23,683 bases of DNA from assembly GCA_036170435.1 (NCBI GenBank), contig JAVHPF010000002.1, positions 1 to 23,683 on the forward strand, in the 5' to 3' direction. Shown here one piece after another: positions 1-7,273 of this stretch. Numbering within the stretch: position 1 is the first letter of the stretch; every line of letters starts with the position of its first letter. The notes below the pieces were generated by a model, which had not been told where the DNA came from, made no database searches, and was given only the letters and a program-made list of their open reading frames with translations. The stretch is from JAQVPN01 sp036170435 (GTDB taxonomy: Bacteria; Patescibacteriota; Gracilibacteria; BD1-5; UBA6164). A program made the translations under genes and the position numbers.

Positions 1-544
1 TTTTATCTGATTTCCAAAATAAATCTTGAGATAAATATCAAATTTTAAGTCCTGGGGCTATGTCTATTATTCAATCTAAGTTTTCTCACCCCAGGGTGCC
101 CTCTCTCACTTCGTGATTCACCTTGTCTTTTCAAATAATCATTTTTAAAAGAGTAGTTTTACCCGCTCAGTTTTTTCAAATAAGTGCTATTTTATCTCTT
201 GAATTTACTTTTAATTCCGCATTTTCAAATAAATAAGTTTGCTCAATATTTTTATTTAGATTTCTTATATTTATAAGACTTGAAACAATTTTAGATTTTC
301 ATTCAAATAAAGATTTTGGAATAGTTTCTAGTGAATATTCTTTACTTGATTCTCACTCAAATGTGAATTCTTTACTCTCTAATTCAAATTCTACAGTCAT
401 ATATTTATTTAATCTTTTGAGTTTTGTTTCTTCTTTTATTTTCTTTGGAATTTTGTCATAAAAATCCTGACATACTTCTTCTACTTCTTCATAAGTAAAA
501 TCCTCGTGATGAGCTAAAACCAATTTTATAATATCTTCAAACAT
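1..544 (-). CDS. ABC-F family ATP-binding protein, N-terminal part (partial)
   Basis: The window edge cuts this gene; about 181 N-terminal codons are visible. With UGA read as Gly, the frame gives a Walker A of the form GKNGAGKTT, with two of its glycines encoded by UGA. The segment IAPGLKIGYLSQDLFW follows and matches the start of the region after Walker A in ABC-F proteins, soluble ATPases that act on the ribosome (translation factors or antibiotic-resistance proteins). About 75 residues precede the first ABC domain, longer than usual for the family; this acidic extension (FEDIIKLVLAHHEDFTYEEV) is not one I recognise. A GC-rich palindromic stretch lies in frame shortly after Walker A. The start is the ATG at 544, with no clear Shine-Dalgarno sequence. 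A terminator lies just upstream (613-651). The second ABC domain is outside the window, so the subfamily cannot be assigned. Confidence 0.8.
87..116. repeat. GC-rich palindromes within the ABC-F coding sequence
   Basis: Two short perfect hairpins sit side by side: CACCC-CA-GGGTG (87-98) and TCAC-TTC-GTGA (106-116). They are much richer in G and C than the gene around them. They stay in frame and add a stretch (VNHEVREGTLGG) between Walker A and the segment before the Q-loop that looks longer than in usual ABC-F proteins. The appearance is of a small palindromic repeat tolerated inside a coding region. Confidence 0.4.
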
Positions 545-612
545 TAAAATATTTATCTTATTATTTATAATTTTATGGATTATATCTTTTTCTTATAAAA
601 AGGCTATAAATA

Positions 613-651
613 AAACAAAAAAATCCGCCCGAAGACGAATTTTTTTGTTTT
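613..651 (-). terminator. Rho-independent terminator with UUCG loop, acting on the minus strand
   Basis: On the minus strand a 7-bp stem (ATTCGTC with GGCGGAT, two G-U pairs) closes a UUCG tetraloop and is followed by a run of seven T. A-rich and T-rich flanks extend the stem. No minus-strand gene ends immediately to its right. It sits 12 nt from the left element core at 663, where the tRNA-Trp 3' end would lie before integration, so it is probably the original tRNA-Trp terminator. Confidence 0.75.
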
Positions 652-662
652 ATATTTCTTAG

Positions 663-670
663 ATGGCAGC
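663..670. other. Candidate attL core (copy of the tRNA-Trp 3' end)
   Basis: The 8 bp ATGGCAGC are repeated in the same orientation at 18001-18008, where they form the CCA end, discriminator and first acceptor bases of tRNA-Trp (read on the minus strand). Similarity continues with mismatches for a few more bases. An 8-bp match alone is weak. The case rests on its exact position at the tRNA 3' terminus, the frame continuity with the recombinase, and the orphan terminator beside it. Confidence 0.65.
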
Positions 671-790
671 GCAAATGTTGTAAAGTTAGAACTTTTTAAT
701 GATAATAATATAATAAATTGCTTCTTAAAAGGAACAAATTATGATACTTACTTAGAATTAAAAGAATTATATGAAAATGATGATTTTTAA
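665..790 (+). pseudogene. Detached 3' end of the serine recombinase gene (left element end)
   Basis: This open frame has no start codon and ends in TAA at 788-790. It reads GS at the core and then 39 residues beginning ANVVKLELFNDN and ending LKELYENDDF. The core codons GGC AGC are in the same phase as in the recombinase frame at 18003-18008, so joining the two ends gives an uninterrupted recombinase of about 625 residues. I infer that this is its natural C-terminus, separated by integration. A hairpin that could terminate the gene follows at 858-885. It is not expected to be translated in the integrated state unless an upstream transcript and an unusual start exist. Confidence 0.65.
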
Positions 791-857
791 GATTTTTTAG
801 CAAATGTGTTAATATTAGAAATAATCATATAAGAACCTTTTATTTAAAATAAAAAAT

Positions 858-885
858 AAAAATATTATGGTAAAATAATATTTTT
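858..885 (+). terminator. Hairpin, possible terminator of the recombinase in circular form
   Basis: A perfect 11-bp inverted repeat (AAAAATATTAT / ATAATATTTTT) has a 6-nt loop and a T-run in its 3' arm. It follows the recombinase 3' fragment by about 70 nt. It is pure A/T, so thermodynamically weak. The rest of 886-1032 is AT-rich with no gene I can support. Confidence 0.4.
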
Positions 886-1032
886 AAATTATATAGATAT
901 TTATATAAAAATGGCTTAATACAAAGAACTGTTCATTTCTTAGCATACCATATAATAATAGAACTATATATATTTATCTAAGTATCTTTGAAATGATGTA
1001 TATAATTATTATTACTATTAATTTATACATAA

Positions 1033-1287
1033 ATGTTTTTAAATAAAGAAGATAAGAAAAGAGAATACATGTGAGATGCACTTATTAAAGAATGAAATAA
1101 TCTGAATTGGTATAAATATTTTATAGATAATTCAAGAATCATAATAGAAAAAAGTGAATCAAATTTATACTATCCAATGTGAAATATTTTTGTAAGAATA
1201 AACTGAAATATTCAGAAAGTAAATAATAAGTGAGAAGTTATAAAAGAATATGATGAATTTCTTTTAAAAGAAGCCTTACAAGTCTAA
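1033..1287 (+). CDS. Hypothetical protein, 84 aa
   Basis: With UGA as Gly this is an 84-codon frame with five UGA codons; the standard code hides it completely. It starts MFLNKEDKKREYMGDALIKE and ends KEYDEFLLKEALQV. It is charged, contains YYPMGNIFVRINGNIQKVN in the middle, and has no membrane segment. I do not recognise the family. The last codons (1276-1287) overlap the convergent tyrosine recombinase gene on the other strand, and both ends lie in a shared hairpin. Coding confidence is moderate: the frame is clean and the UGA glycines fall in plausible places, but the protein is short. Confidence 0.55.
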
Positions 1288-1306
1288 CTTGTTACAGGCT
1301 TCTTTT
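1266..1306. terminator. Bidirectional terminator overlapping two convergent gene ends
   Basis: AAAAGAAGCCT (1266-1276) pairs with AGGCTTCTTTT (1296-1306), and ACAAG (78-82) with CTTGT (88-92) continues the stem after a small bulge. There are T-runs on both strands. The stem includes the last codons and stops of both the plus-strand ORF ending at 1287 and the minus-strand recombinase ending at 1276. Confidence 0.75.
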
Positions 1307-1866
1307 ATTTCATCAGAAGTAATTCATAAATACCTTTGAGTAACCGATAACGATGAGTGATTTAATTTATGTTGAATAATTTCTAAAGGAATATTATTTG
1401 TTCTTGCTTGGAATCACCAGGTTTTTCTTAGACTATGATTTCAAAAATTTCATTTTAACCCAACATCCTCACAAATTTGTGATAAAATTAACCAAGTCAT
1501 CTTACGAGTAATAGATTTAGATCAAAGAGGAAAAGTCTTTTTTCGAAAGAATACAGAATTATTTTCATTTTTAATTATTTCGGGATAAGTAATTTTATAA
1601 AGGTTTAAAGTTTCTTTTACCTTCGGAGTTATAGTTATTCTATTGTTCTTACTTGTCTTTTCTTCTTTTATATCAAAAAAGTCTTTTATGCTTAAATCGT
1701 TCTCGAATAAATCTTTTATTTGAATAGAAAGTAAATCAGAAATACGAAGAGCAGAGTTAATTCCTAATTCAAATAATAATAAATCACGAATATTTCAATC
1801 TGATCTAAGTAAATTTTTGATTTGAGAAATTTTCCTAACATCTCTTATTGGTTCTACAAATTTCAT
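1276..1866 (-). CDS. Tyrosine recombinase, catalytic domain only (Xer-like), 196 aa
   Basis: The protein starts MKFVEPIRDVRKISQIKNLL, the usual start of short phage and plasmid-type integrases that lack an N-terminal DNA-binding arm. Catalytic residues are visible: R41 in SALRISDLL, H144 and R147 in HSLRKTW, H170 in LNHSS, and the nucleophile Y179 in TQRYLGI. Several glycines are UGA, including two between the GLK and NHSLR segments. At 196 aa it is much shorter than XerC or XerD (about 300 aa). The family cuts and rejoins DNA at short inverted core sites. Possible roles are resolving element multimers, inverting a segment, or integration. The main integrase of the element is more likely the serine recombinase at the right end. 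A 12-bp promoter-like motif lies about 35-45 nt upstream of the start. Confidence 0.85.
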
Positions 1867-1969
1867 GTATATATTAGATTAAATATGTAAATAAATATAT
1901 TATGTCCAATAAAATGATTTTCCTAAAATACCTGAAACTCTAAAATCATTTATAGGAAAGTATTACTGG

Positions 1970-2006
1970 ATTATATTAGACAAAATGTAATTAAGTCTAA
2001 TATAAT
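1970..2006. repeat. 12-bp perfect inverted repeat upstream of the tyrosine recombinase
   Basis: ATTATATTAGAC (1970-1981) and GTCTAATATAAT (1995-2006) are separated by 13 bp. The repeat lies about 100 nt upstream of the recombinase start, in an otherwise AT-rich stretch (1867-2134) with no gene that I can support. It could be a recombinase or repressor binding site, or a weak hairpin. Confidence 0.5.
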
Positions 2007-2134
2007 ATATACACTATTTAAAAAATTATTATTATATAAATTTTTCTAAAAGTTCATTTTTGACTTATTCATATATAGCACATCACCGAAAATTTATTGA
2101 AAAACTGTTGAAAAAATAGCAGACAAAAATCCAT

Positions 2135-2644
2135 TTATTTTTTATCAAACACTTCATTAAACATTTTTATCTTCTCTTTTCTAATTTTAAGTAATTTATA
2201 ACAATTCTTTTGACTAAGAAGTGGATAATATAAATTTATATCTTTTACATCTACTATGTTTTCAGGAAGAGATATAGAAAGAAAGAATAAAGTCCTATCT
2301 GAGTATTTTTTCTCGAAATTTATTCATCACCGCTTCACTCTTTCAACAACTTCTCTAAAATTATGGAACAAGTATATAAGTAATATTAAAATCTTTTTAT
2401 AAATATATAAAAGAAAATTTAATAAAAAATATTTTAAAGTTCTATTTTTCATACTTTCAAATTTATCTTTATTCTTACTAACTTTTATTTTAGAATTTGT
2501 AACAATTATTTCCGGGGTTAAAGGATATCGTTTTTCGTCCTCTATATATTCCATATCGTTGTTATTGTCTGATAACAACGGACGAATATCAAGAGTTAAT
2601 TCCCTTTTTCGAAAATCTGGATCAATTTGTTTTTTTAATATCAT
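2135..2644 (-). CDS. Hypothetical membrane protein, 169 aa
   Basis: The frame uses two adjacent UGA glycines near residue 106; the standard code stops there. The N-terminal half is charged and polar (MILKKQIDPDFRKRELTLDI, then many Asp/Asn/Lys). It is followed by a basic stretch and a hydrophobic segment at about residues 73-93 (FLLNFLLYIYKKILILLIYLF). The rest is cytosol-like, with FEKKYSDRTLFFLSISLPE, and ends in a lysine-rich tail. I do not recognise it. The gene lies 16 nt after the next small membrane protein gene and probably shares its transcript. Membrane association is the only property I would infer. Confidence 0.6.
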
Positions 2645-2660
2645 TTATATATTTTAATTA

Positions 2661-2876
2661 CTATATAATTTTGATTACTTTAAAATAGGTTAATCAAATA
2701 AAATAAATAATAAGTATAACAACACTTATTCTATTAAAATAAATAAAGAATTTTTCAATTTTCTGAATCGCTTCAGAAATAATTTTTAAAGAACTGGCAA
2801 TCAAAAAATTAAATAGAACGAACGATAAGGGATACATTACGAGATTTATTAAAAGAATATTATTTAGATCCGGCAT
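2661..2876 (-). CDS. Small hydrophobic protein, 71 aa
   Basis: This is an almost wholly hydrophobic product with two membrane segments, roughly residues 7-33 (LLINLVMYPLSFVLFNFLIA) and 42-65 (FIYFNRISVVILIIYFIG), joined by a short amphipathic linker SLKIISEAIQKIEK. One UGA glycine extends it 11 residues beyond the standard-code stop. It precedes the 169-aa membrane protein by 16 nt on the same strand. No family is recognised. Two-TM peptides of this size beside other membrane proteins can be holin-like, toxin-like or accessory subunits, and nothing here decides between them. Confidence 0.5.
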
Positions 2877-2940
2877 GTTTCTTTTTTGTTATTTTATAAC
2901 AGTAAAAGGATATCATATTTTTCGAGTTTTGGCAATTAAA

Positions 2941-2971
2941 AAAATCAGATATTTTGTAAATATCTGATTTT
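2941..2971 (-). terminator. Rho-independent terminator of the 192-aa gene
   Basis: A perfect 14-bp inverted repeat (AAAATCAGATATTT / AAATATCTGATTTT) has a 3-nt loop. On the minus strand it is followed by more T residues. It lies a few bases after the stop at 2977. Confidence 0.75.
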
Positions 2972-2976
2972 AATTT

Positions 2977-3555
2977 TTAGTTTAAATAAAGGATTTCATT
3001 AGAAAATAATAGAAAAATTTGATAAGTAAGCAAAGCTGAATTTTTATCATTTTTTGAATTATTTATTTCATCAATTAGATCAATAATTTTTCTATCTTTT
3101 AAATACTCATAATAAATTTTTCTTTTTCGAGAATTATCTAATTTTAGATAGTTACTATTTATTTTTAATAAATCCAAAGTAGTTTTTTTATCTAAGTCTA
3201 ATTCTATTAAATCTTGATTTTCCTTAATATAATCAGAAGTAATTTCTGAATATTTTATATTTATTATTTCAAGAATATCTTTATAATTTAAACTTTCTTT
3301 TAGATAATTTATATACTCTTTTTCAAAAGTACAAGACTTATTTTCTCGAATACATTTTTTTAAATTATTATTTTCTATTTCGAGAATATTTTTATAAATT
3401 TTATCCATATTGCTTGGAGATTCTCGAATTTCAATTTCTTTGTTATCTTCTTTTATATAGTTAGTTTTATGAGTTCATTCATATACTAAATTAAAGCAAA
3501 TAACGGCAAAACAAAAGACTAATAGATACAAAAATATTTTTACTTCTAATTTCAT
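2977..3555 (-). CDS. Hypothetical protein with N-terminal membrane anchor or signal, 192 aa
   Basis: The start is placed at the ATG at 3555, not the internal ATG at 3408. The upstream frame is open through one UGA Gly and encodes a clear hydrophobic segment (residues about 5-25, VKIFLYLLVFCFAVICFNLVY) behind a short basic start. The remainder is highly charged and probably helical, with many Lys, Glu, Asn and Ile. It contains ENNNLKKCIRENKSC, with two cysteines, and a C-terminal stretch SALLTYQIFLLFSNEILYLN. This pattern fits a membrane-anchored or exported protein. A lipobox cysteine is possible (FCFAVIC) but not convincing. The family is unknown. It has its own terminator downstream and faces away from the restriction operon across a 450-bp intergenic region. 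Confidence 0.65.
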
Positions 3556-3610
3556 ATAAAAGAATTATTCAAATAATATATGAATATATACAGTCTTTTA
3601 ATTTCAAAAA

Positions 3611-3744
3611 TTTATCTATAACTTTGGGGTGCCGAATTTATAAATTCTCGAAAAAATATAAAATATTGTTGGCTTATTTAATTGATTTTTCAAAATATCT
3701 TTTAAATAATATTTTGATTTAAAATTTTATCTATAACTTTGGGG
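3611..3744. repeat. Pair of 19-bp direct repeats in a divergent intergenic region
   Basis: TTTATCTATAACTTTGGGG occurs at 3611-3629 and 3726-3744, exactly 115 bp apart. Its G-run stands out in this AT-rich stretch. Between the copies is a 9-bp inverted repeat (TCAAAATAT / ATATTTTGA, 3690-3717). The region separates the 192-aa gene (minus) from the restriction operon (plus). The repeats could be operators or remnants of an insertion or recombination site. Confidence 0.6.
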
Positions 3745-3840
3745 GGTCTGAGTGAAAAAATATCTGAATATATATTATAAATCAAAAATATAATCTATTT
3801 TTAATTTATAATAAAGCATAAAATAACAAAAAAAAATATT

Positions 3841-3878
3841 ATTTAATATAAATTTAAGATAGATTTAATATAAATTTA
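3841..3878. repeat. 16-bp tandem direct repeat before the restriction operon
   Basis: ATTTAATATAAATTTA occurs at 3841-3856 and 3863-3878, a period of 22 bp (about two helical turns). It lies just upstream of the promoter-like sequence for the operon. It may bind a regulator, but low sequence complexity makes this uncertain. Confidence 0.45.
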
Positions 3879-3903
3879 ATGTTTAGTTAAAGCGAAAAGT
3901 TTA

Positions 3904-3932
3904 TTGGACATATTAAGAAAAATAAATATATT
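3904..3932 (+). promoter_or_regulatory. Sigma-70-like promoter of the restriction operon
   Basis: TTGGAC (3904-3909) and TATATT (3927-3932) are separated by 17 bp, about 75 nt upstream of the start at 4009. The 12 bp TTATTGGACATA around the -35 box recur on the opposite strand at 1901-1912, upstream of the tyrosine recombinase gene. Confidence 0.45.
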
Positions 3933-4008
3933 AAAGTAAATTTATTTTAATAGTATTTGAAACTTGTTAATTTAGAATAAAAAAATTATTTTTTAAGTAA
4001 AACTTAAT

Positions 4009-6045
4009 ATGGCTCAATCAATGGAATGATTAAAATTTGCACTTGAAGAACATGTAAATGACTGGGTAAAAACTCAGTTCCAAAAATTAAAATTAAAAAA
4101 TCAAATTGATTATTACACTGAATCTGCAATTCCTGATTATTTAAAAGAAGCATTGAGAGGTCGTGCGAAAACTGAAAATAAAACAAATTTTTGAAAACCT
4201 GATTTTAGTTTAACAAAGTATAATAATATTCCTGTAATTATTGAAAATAAGCTTTGAATTCAAAAACTTATTTCACAAACAAAAGATGCTATAAAATTTG
4301 ATGAAAAATCTATTTCTTGATTTGCTGTAAATTGAGCTTTACACTATGCAACTTGAATCATAGCTTCTTGAAAATATAGTGAAGTAATAGCGATAGGTAT
4401 TGCCTGAGATTCAATTCCAAATATTGAATTAAAAGTTTACTATGTTTATTGATCTTGAGAAAATTCTTACAAATTAATTGAAACTACAAAAACACTTGAT
4501 TTTTTAGAAAATCAGGCAACTTTTGATGAATTTTATAAAAATGCTATTTTAACTGAAGAAGAAAAACATGAAATTTTAATCAATTCACAATCAACTTTAC
4601 AAACTTATGCAAAAAGTCTTAATAAACTTATGCATAACCTAAATATAACAGCTCCTCAAAGAGTTTTATATGTTTCTTGAATGCTTTTATCAATGCAAAA
4701 TATTGTAAATATTGATTGAGTTAAAATTCAAGATTGACTAATTCCAGAAGACCTAAAATGAATACAAACTGAAACTAAAAGAGACTGAGTTCAAATAGTA
4801 AATCAAATTAGAGAATTTTTAAATGCTCGTGAAATTCCACTTGATAAACAAAATTTAATGCTTGCAAGTTTTAGTGAAATATCAAAAGATTCTCAAAGAG
4901 ATGAATTAACTTGACTTGATAAAGAAGTTTCAAAACTAATAATAGAAGATAAAGCAAGTACAAATAAGCAACTTTTTACATTTATTTATAATAATATATT
5001 CTTGTCTATTGATGCAATGGCTGGACATCTTGATATTATGTGAGAAATGTACTCAGAATTTTTAAAATATGCACTTTGAGATGGGAAAGAAATATGAATT
5101 GTACTTACTCCACCATATATTACAAAAATGATGGCTTCTATTCTTGATGTAAACAAAGATAGTAAAGTAATGGATTTAGCAACTGGTTCAGCTTGATTCT
5201 TGATTTCAGCAATGGAAATAATGATTCAAGATGCTCAAAATACTTTTTGAAAAGAAACGACTGAAAGTAAAAACAAAATTCTCGAAATAAAAAAGAAGCA
5301 ATTATTATGAATAGAACTTAATGCAGAAATGTTTACTCTTGCTGCTACAAATATGATTCTCAGATGAGATTGAAGCTCAAATATTCAAAAGTGAAGTACT
5401 TTTAGTACACCTGAAAAACTTTACATTGATTTTAATGCAAATAGACTTCTTTTAAATCCTCCATTCTCTTATAGTGAAAATGGTATGCCTTTTATTGCTT
5501 TTGGTCTTGATAGAATGGAAAAATGATGACTTGCTGCAATAATCATACAAGATAGTGCTTGAAGTGGGAAAGCAGTATCAACAAATTTAGAAATACTAAA
5601 AAAACATACTTTAATAGCAAGTATAAAAATGCCTACTGATTTATTTCAACCTATGGCATGAGTTCAAACAAGTATTTATATTTTTGAAGCATATAAATCT
5701 CATGATTTTGAAAAAACTGTAAAGTTTATAGATTTTAGAAATGATTGATATAAAAGAACAAGTAGAGCTTTACAAGAAACAGATGAACCAACTAAAAGAT
5801 ACAGTGATATAATAAAGATTTATAAAGCATGAAAAAATGCTAAAACACAATCAAATTTTGATTTAAATGAAATATATATTGAAGATTTTATATCTAAATC
5901 ATGAGCAGATTGGAATTTTGACCAACACAAAATTATTGATACAAAGCCTACTTTATCTGATTTCAAAAAAACAGTTTCAGATTATCTCGCTTGGGAAGTT
6001 TCAAATTTATTAAAAAATAATTCAGATGATAGCCTGGGAAAATAA
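4009..6045 (+). CDS. hsdM: N6-adenine DNA methyltransferase with N-terminal nuclease-like domain (R-M subunit), 678 aa
   Basis: The C-terminal two thirds is a type I-like (HsdM) N6-adenine methyltransferase. Motif I reads VMDLATGSAGFL (residues about 387-398, SAM binding, with G396 encoded by UGA) and motif IV reads NPPF (483-486, catalysis). The N-terminal 150 residues contain KPDFSLTKYNN followed by VIIENK (D65, E79, K81), the arrangement of the PD-(D/E)XK fold found at the N-terminus of type I R subunits. The protein therefore looks like a combined restriction-modification subunit of the BcgI (type IIB/IIG) kind, paired with the specificity subunit that follows. No helicase R subunit lies in the window, which supports this. 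The gene probably starts an operon. Roughly four in five of its glycines are UGA by my hand count. Cleavage activity is inferred, not shown. Confidence 0.88.
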
Positions 6046-7220
6046 GTGCCCCACTTCAAGAAAAACTTGAGAAAGTGGAGTGGGGCGAATATAAAATCAA
6101 AGATGTATTACAATGGCAGTCACAAAAAGAAATTGATCCTTTAAAACTTGATGAATTAAAAGATGAAAATGAATCTATGTATCCATTTTATTGACAAGCA
6201 ACAATAAATAATTGAATAATTTCTTATAATCAATTAACTAAAGATGTTTTGAATAATAAAGATTGAAAACCAACAATTTTAATTCATTCAAACAATCAAA
6301 ATATTATTTATTTAGAAACTCCTTTTTACTTAAAGGATGGACATGGTGCAACAAGTGTTTTACAAAGTGAAAACTTAAATAAAGTAAATCAAATGTTTAT
6401 TATAGGAGCTATAGATAGAGTTATAAAAACGAAATATTCTTATAATAATAAAGCTACAAAAATTGAATTAAAAAATACATTTATTAAACTTCCAACAAAA
6501 AACTGAAAAATAGATTTTGATTTTATGTGAAAATTTATAGAAGAGCTGGAAGCTCTTCGTATAGAAGAGCTGGAAGCTCTTCGTATAGAAGAGCTGGAAA
6601 CTTATTTATTAGCAACTTGATTAAAAGATTATACTTTAACAAATGAGGAAGAAAAAGTTTTAGCTGATTTTGAAAGTGGAAAGTTTAAGTGGGAAGAATT
6701 TAAAATTGGGGATTTGTTTGAAATAAATCCTACAAAATATTATAAATTATCAAATGATATAATAATTTGAGGAAATTGAAAAGTGCCTTTAATAACAAAT
6801 TCTTCAACTGATAATTGAGTTATGTGATTTTCTAATTTTGAAGCAAATAATAAATGAAATTCCTTAACTTGTTCAGATACTACTATGTGAGCAGAAACAA
6901 TGTATTATCAAGAAAAAGATTTTATATGATATTCTCATATTCAACATTTAGTTCCAAAAGATGAAAAGTTTAATAAATTTATTGCAAATTTTATTATTAC
7001 TTCAAGTAAAATTTCAACAACAAAAAAATATGATTATTGAAATAAATTTAATCGTGAAGCAATGAATAAAACAATAATACAATTACCAGAAATAAACAAT
7101 AATCCTAATTATGAGTTAATTGAAATTTTGATTTCTGCAGTTCAAAAATTAGTTATAAAAGATGTAGTTGTTTATGCTGATAGAAAAATAGAAGCTACTA
7201 AAATAGTAGTGGGAGGATAG
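6042..7220 (+). CDS. hsdS: Type I/BcgI-like DNA specificity subunit (HsdS)
   Basis: Two target-recognition units are visible. Each begins with the typical start of the family: VEWGEYKIKDVLQW near the N-terminus and FKWEEFKIGDLFEINPTKYY in the middle. The first unit contains HGATSVLQ and ends in LPTKNGKIDFDFMGKFIEELE; the second contains GYSHIQHL and ends in ADRKIEATKIVVGG. This is the usual two-TRD layout (about 390 aa), giving the methyltransferase a bipartite DNA target. An 8-residue repeat EELEALRI lies in the central spacer. The start is uncertain: there is no in-frame ATG before 6177. The frame opens at 6033, an ATAA overlap with the previous stop would start it at 6042 with a rare ATA, and GTG at 6075 is the more conventional choice. 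Confidence 0.88.
6540..6599 (+). repeat. 24-bp tandem repeat in the hsdS spacer (2.5 copies)
   Basis: The unit encodes EELEALRI and occurs at 6540-6563 and 6564-6587, followed by a 12-bp half copy. The two full copies are identical at DNA level and richer in G and C than the gene. Each unit contains the palindrome GAAGAGC-TGGAA-GCTCTTC. Unit length is a multiple of three, so gain or loss of copies keeps the frame. The position is the central helical spacer between the two recognition domains. Confidence 0.9.
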
Positions 7221-7273
7221 AAAATTGAAGTAAATAAAATTATTTTAGATTAGTTTATTTTTAACTTTATTTT

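Noticed and set aside
3600..3780. CRISPR-like repeat array
   Set aside because: There are only two copies of the 19-bp repeat, no regular spacers and no cas genes in the window.
4004..4186. Minus-strand 60-aa hydrophobic frame
   Set aside because: It is antisense to the well-supported start of the methyltransferase gene; hydrophobicity arises from the complement of Lys/Glu codons.
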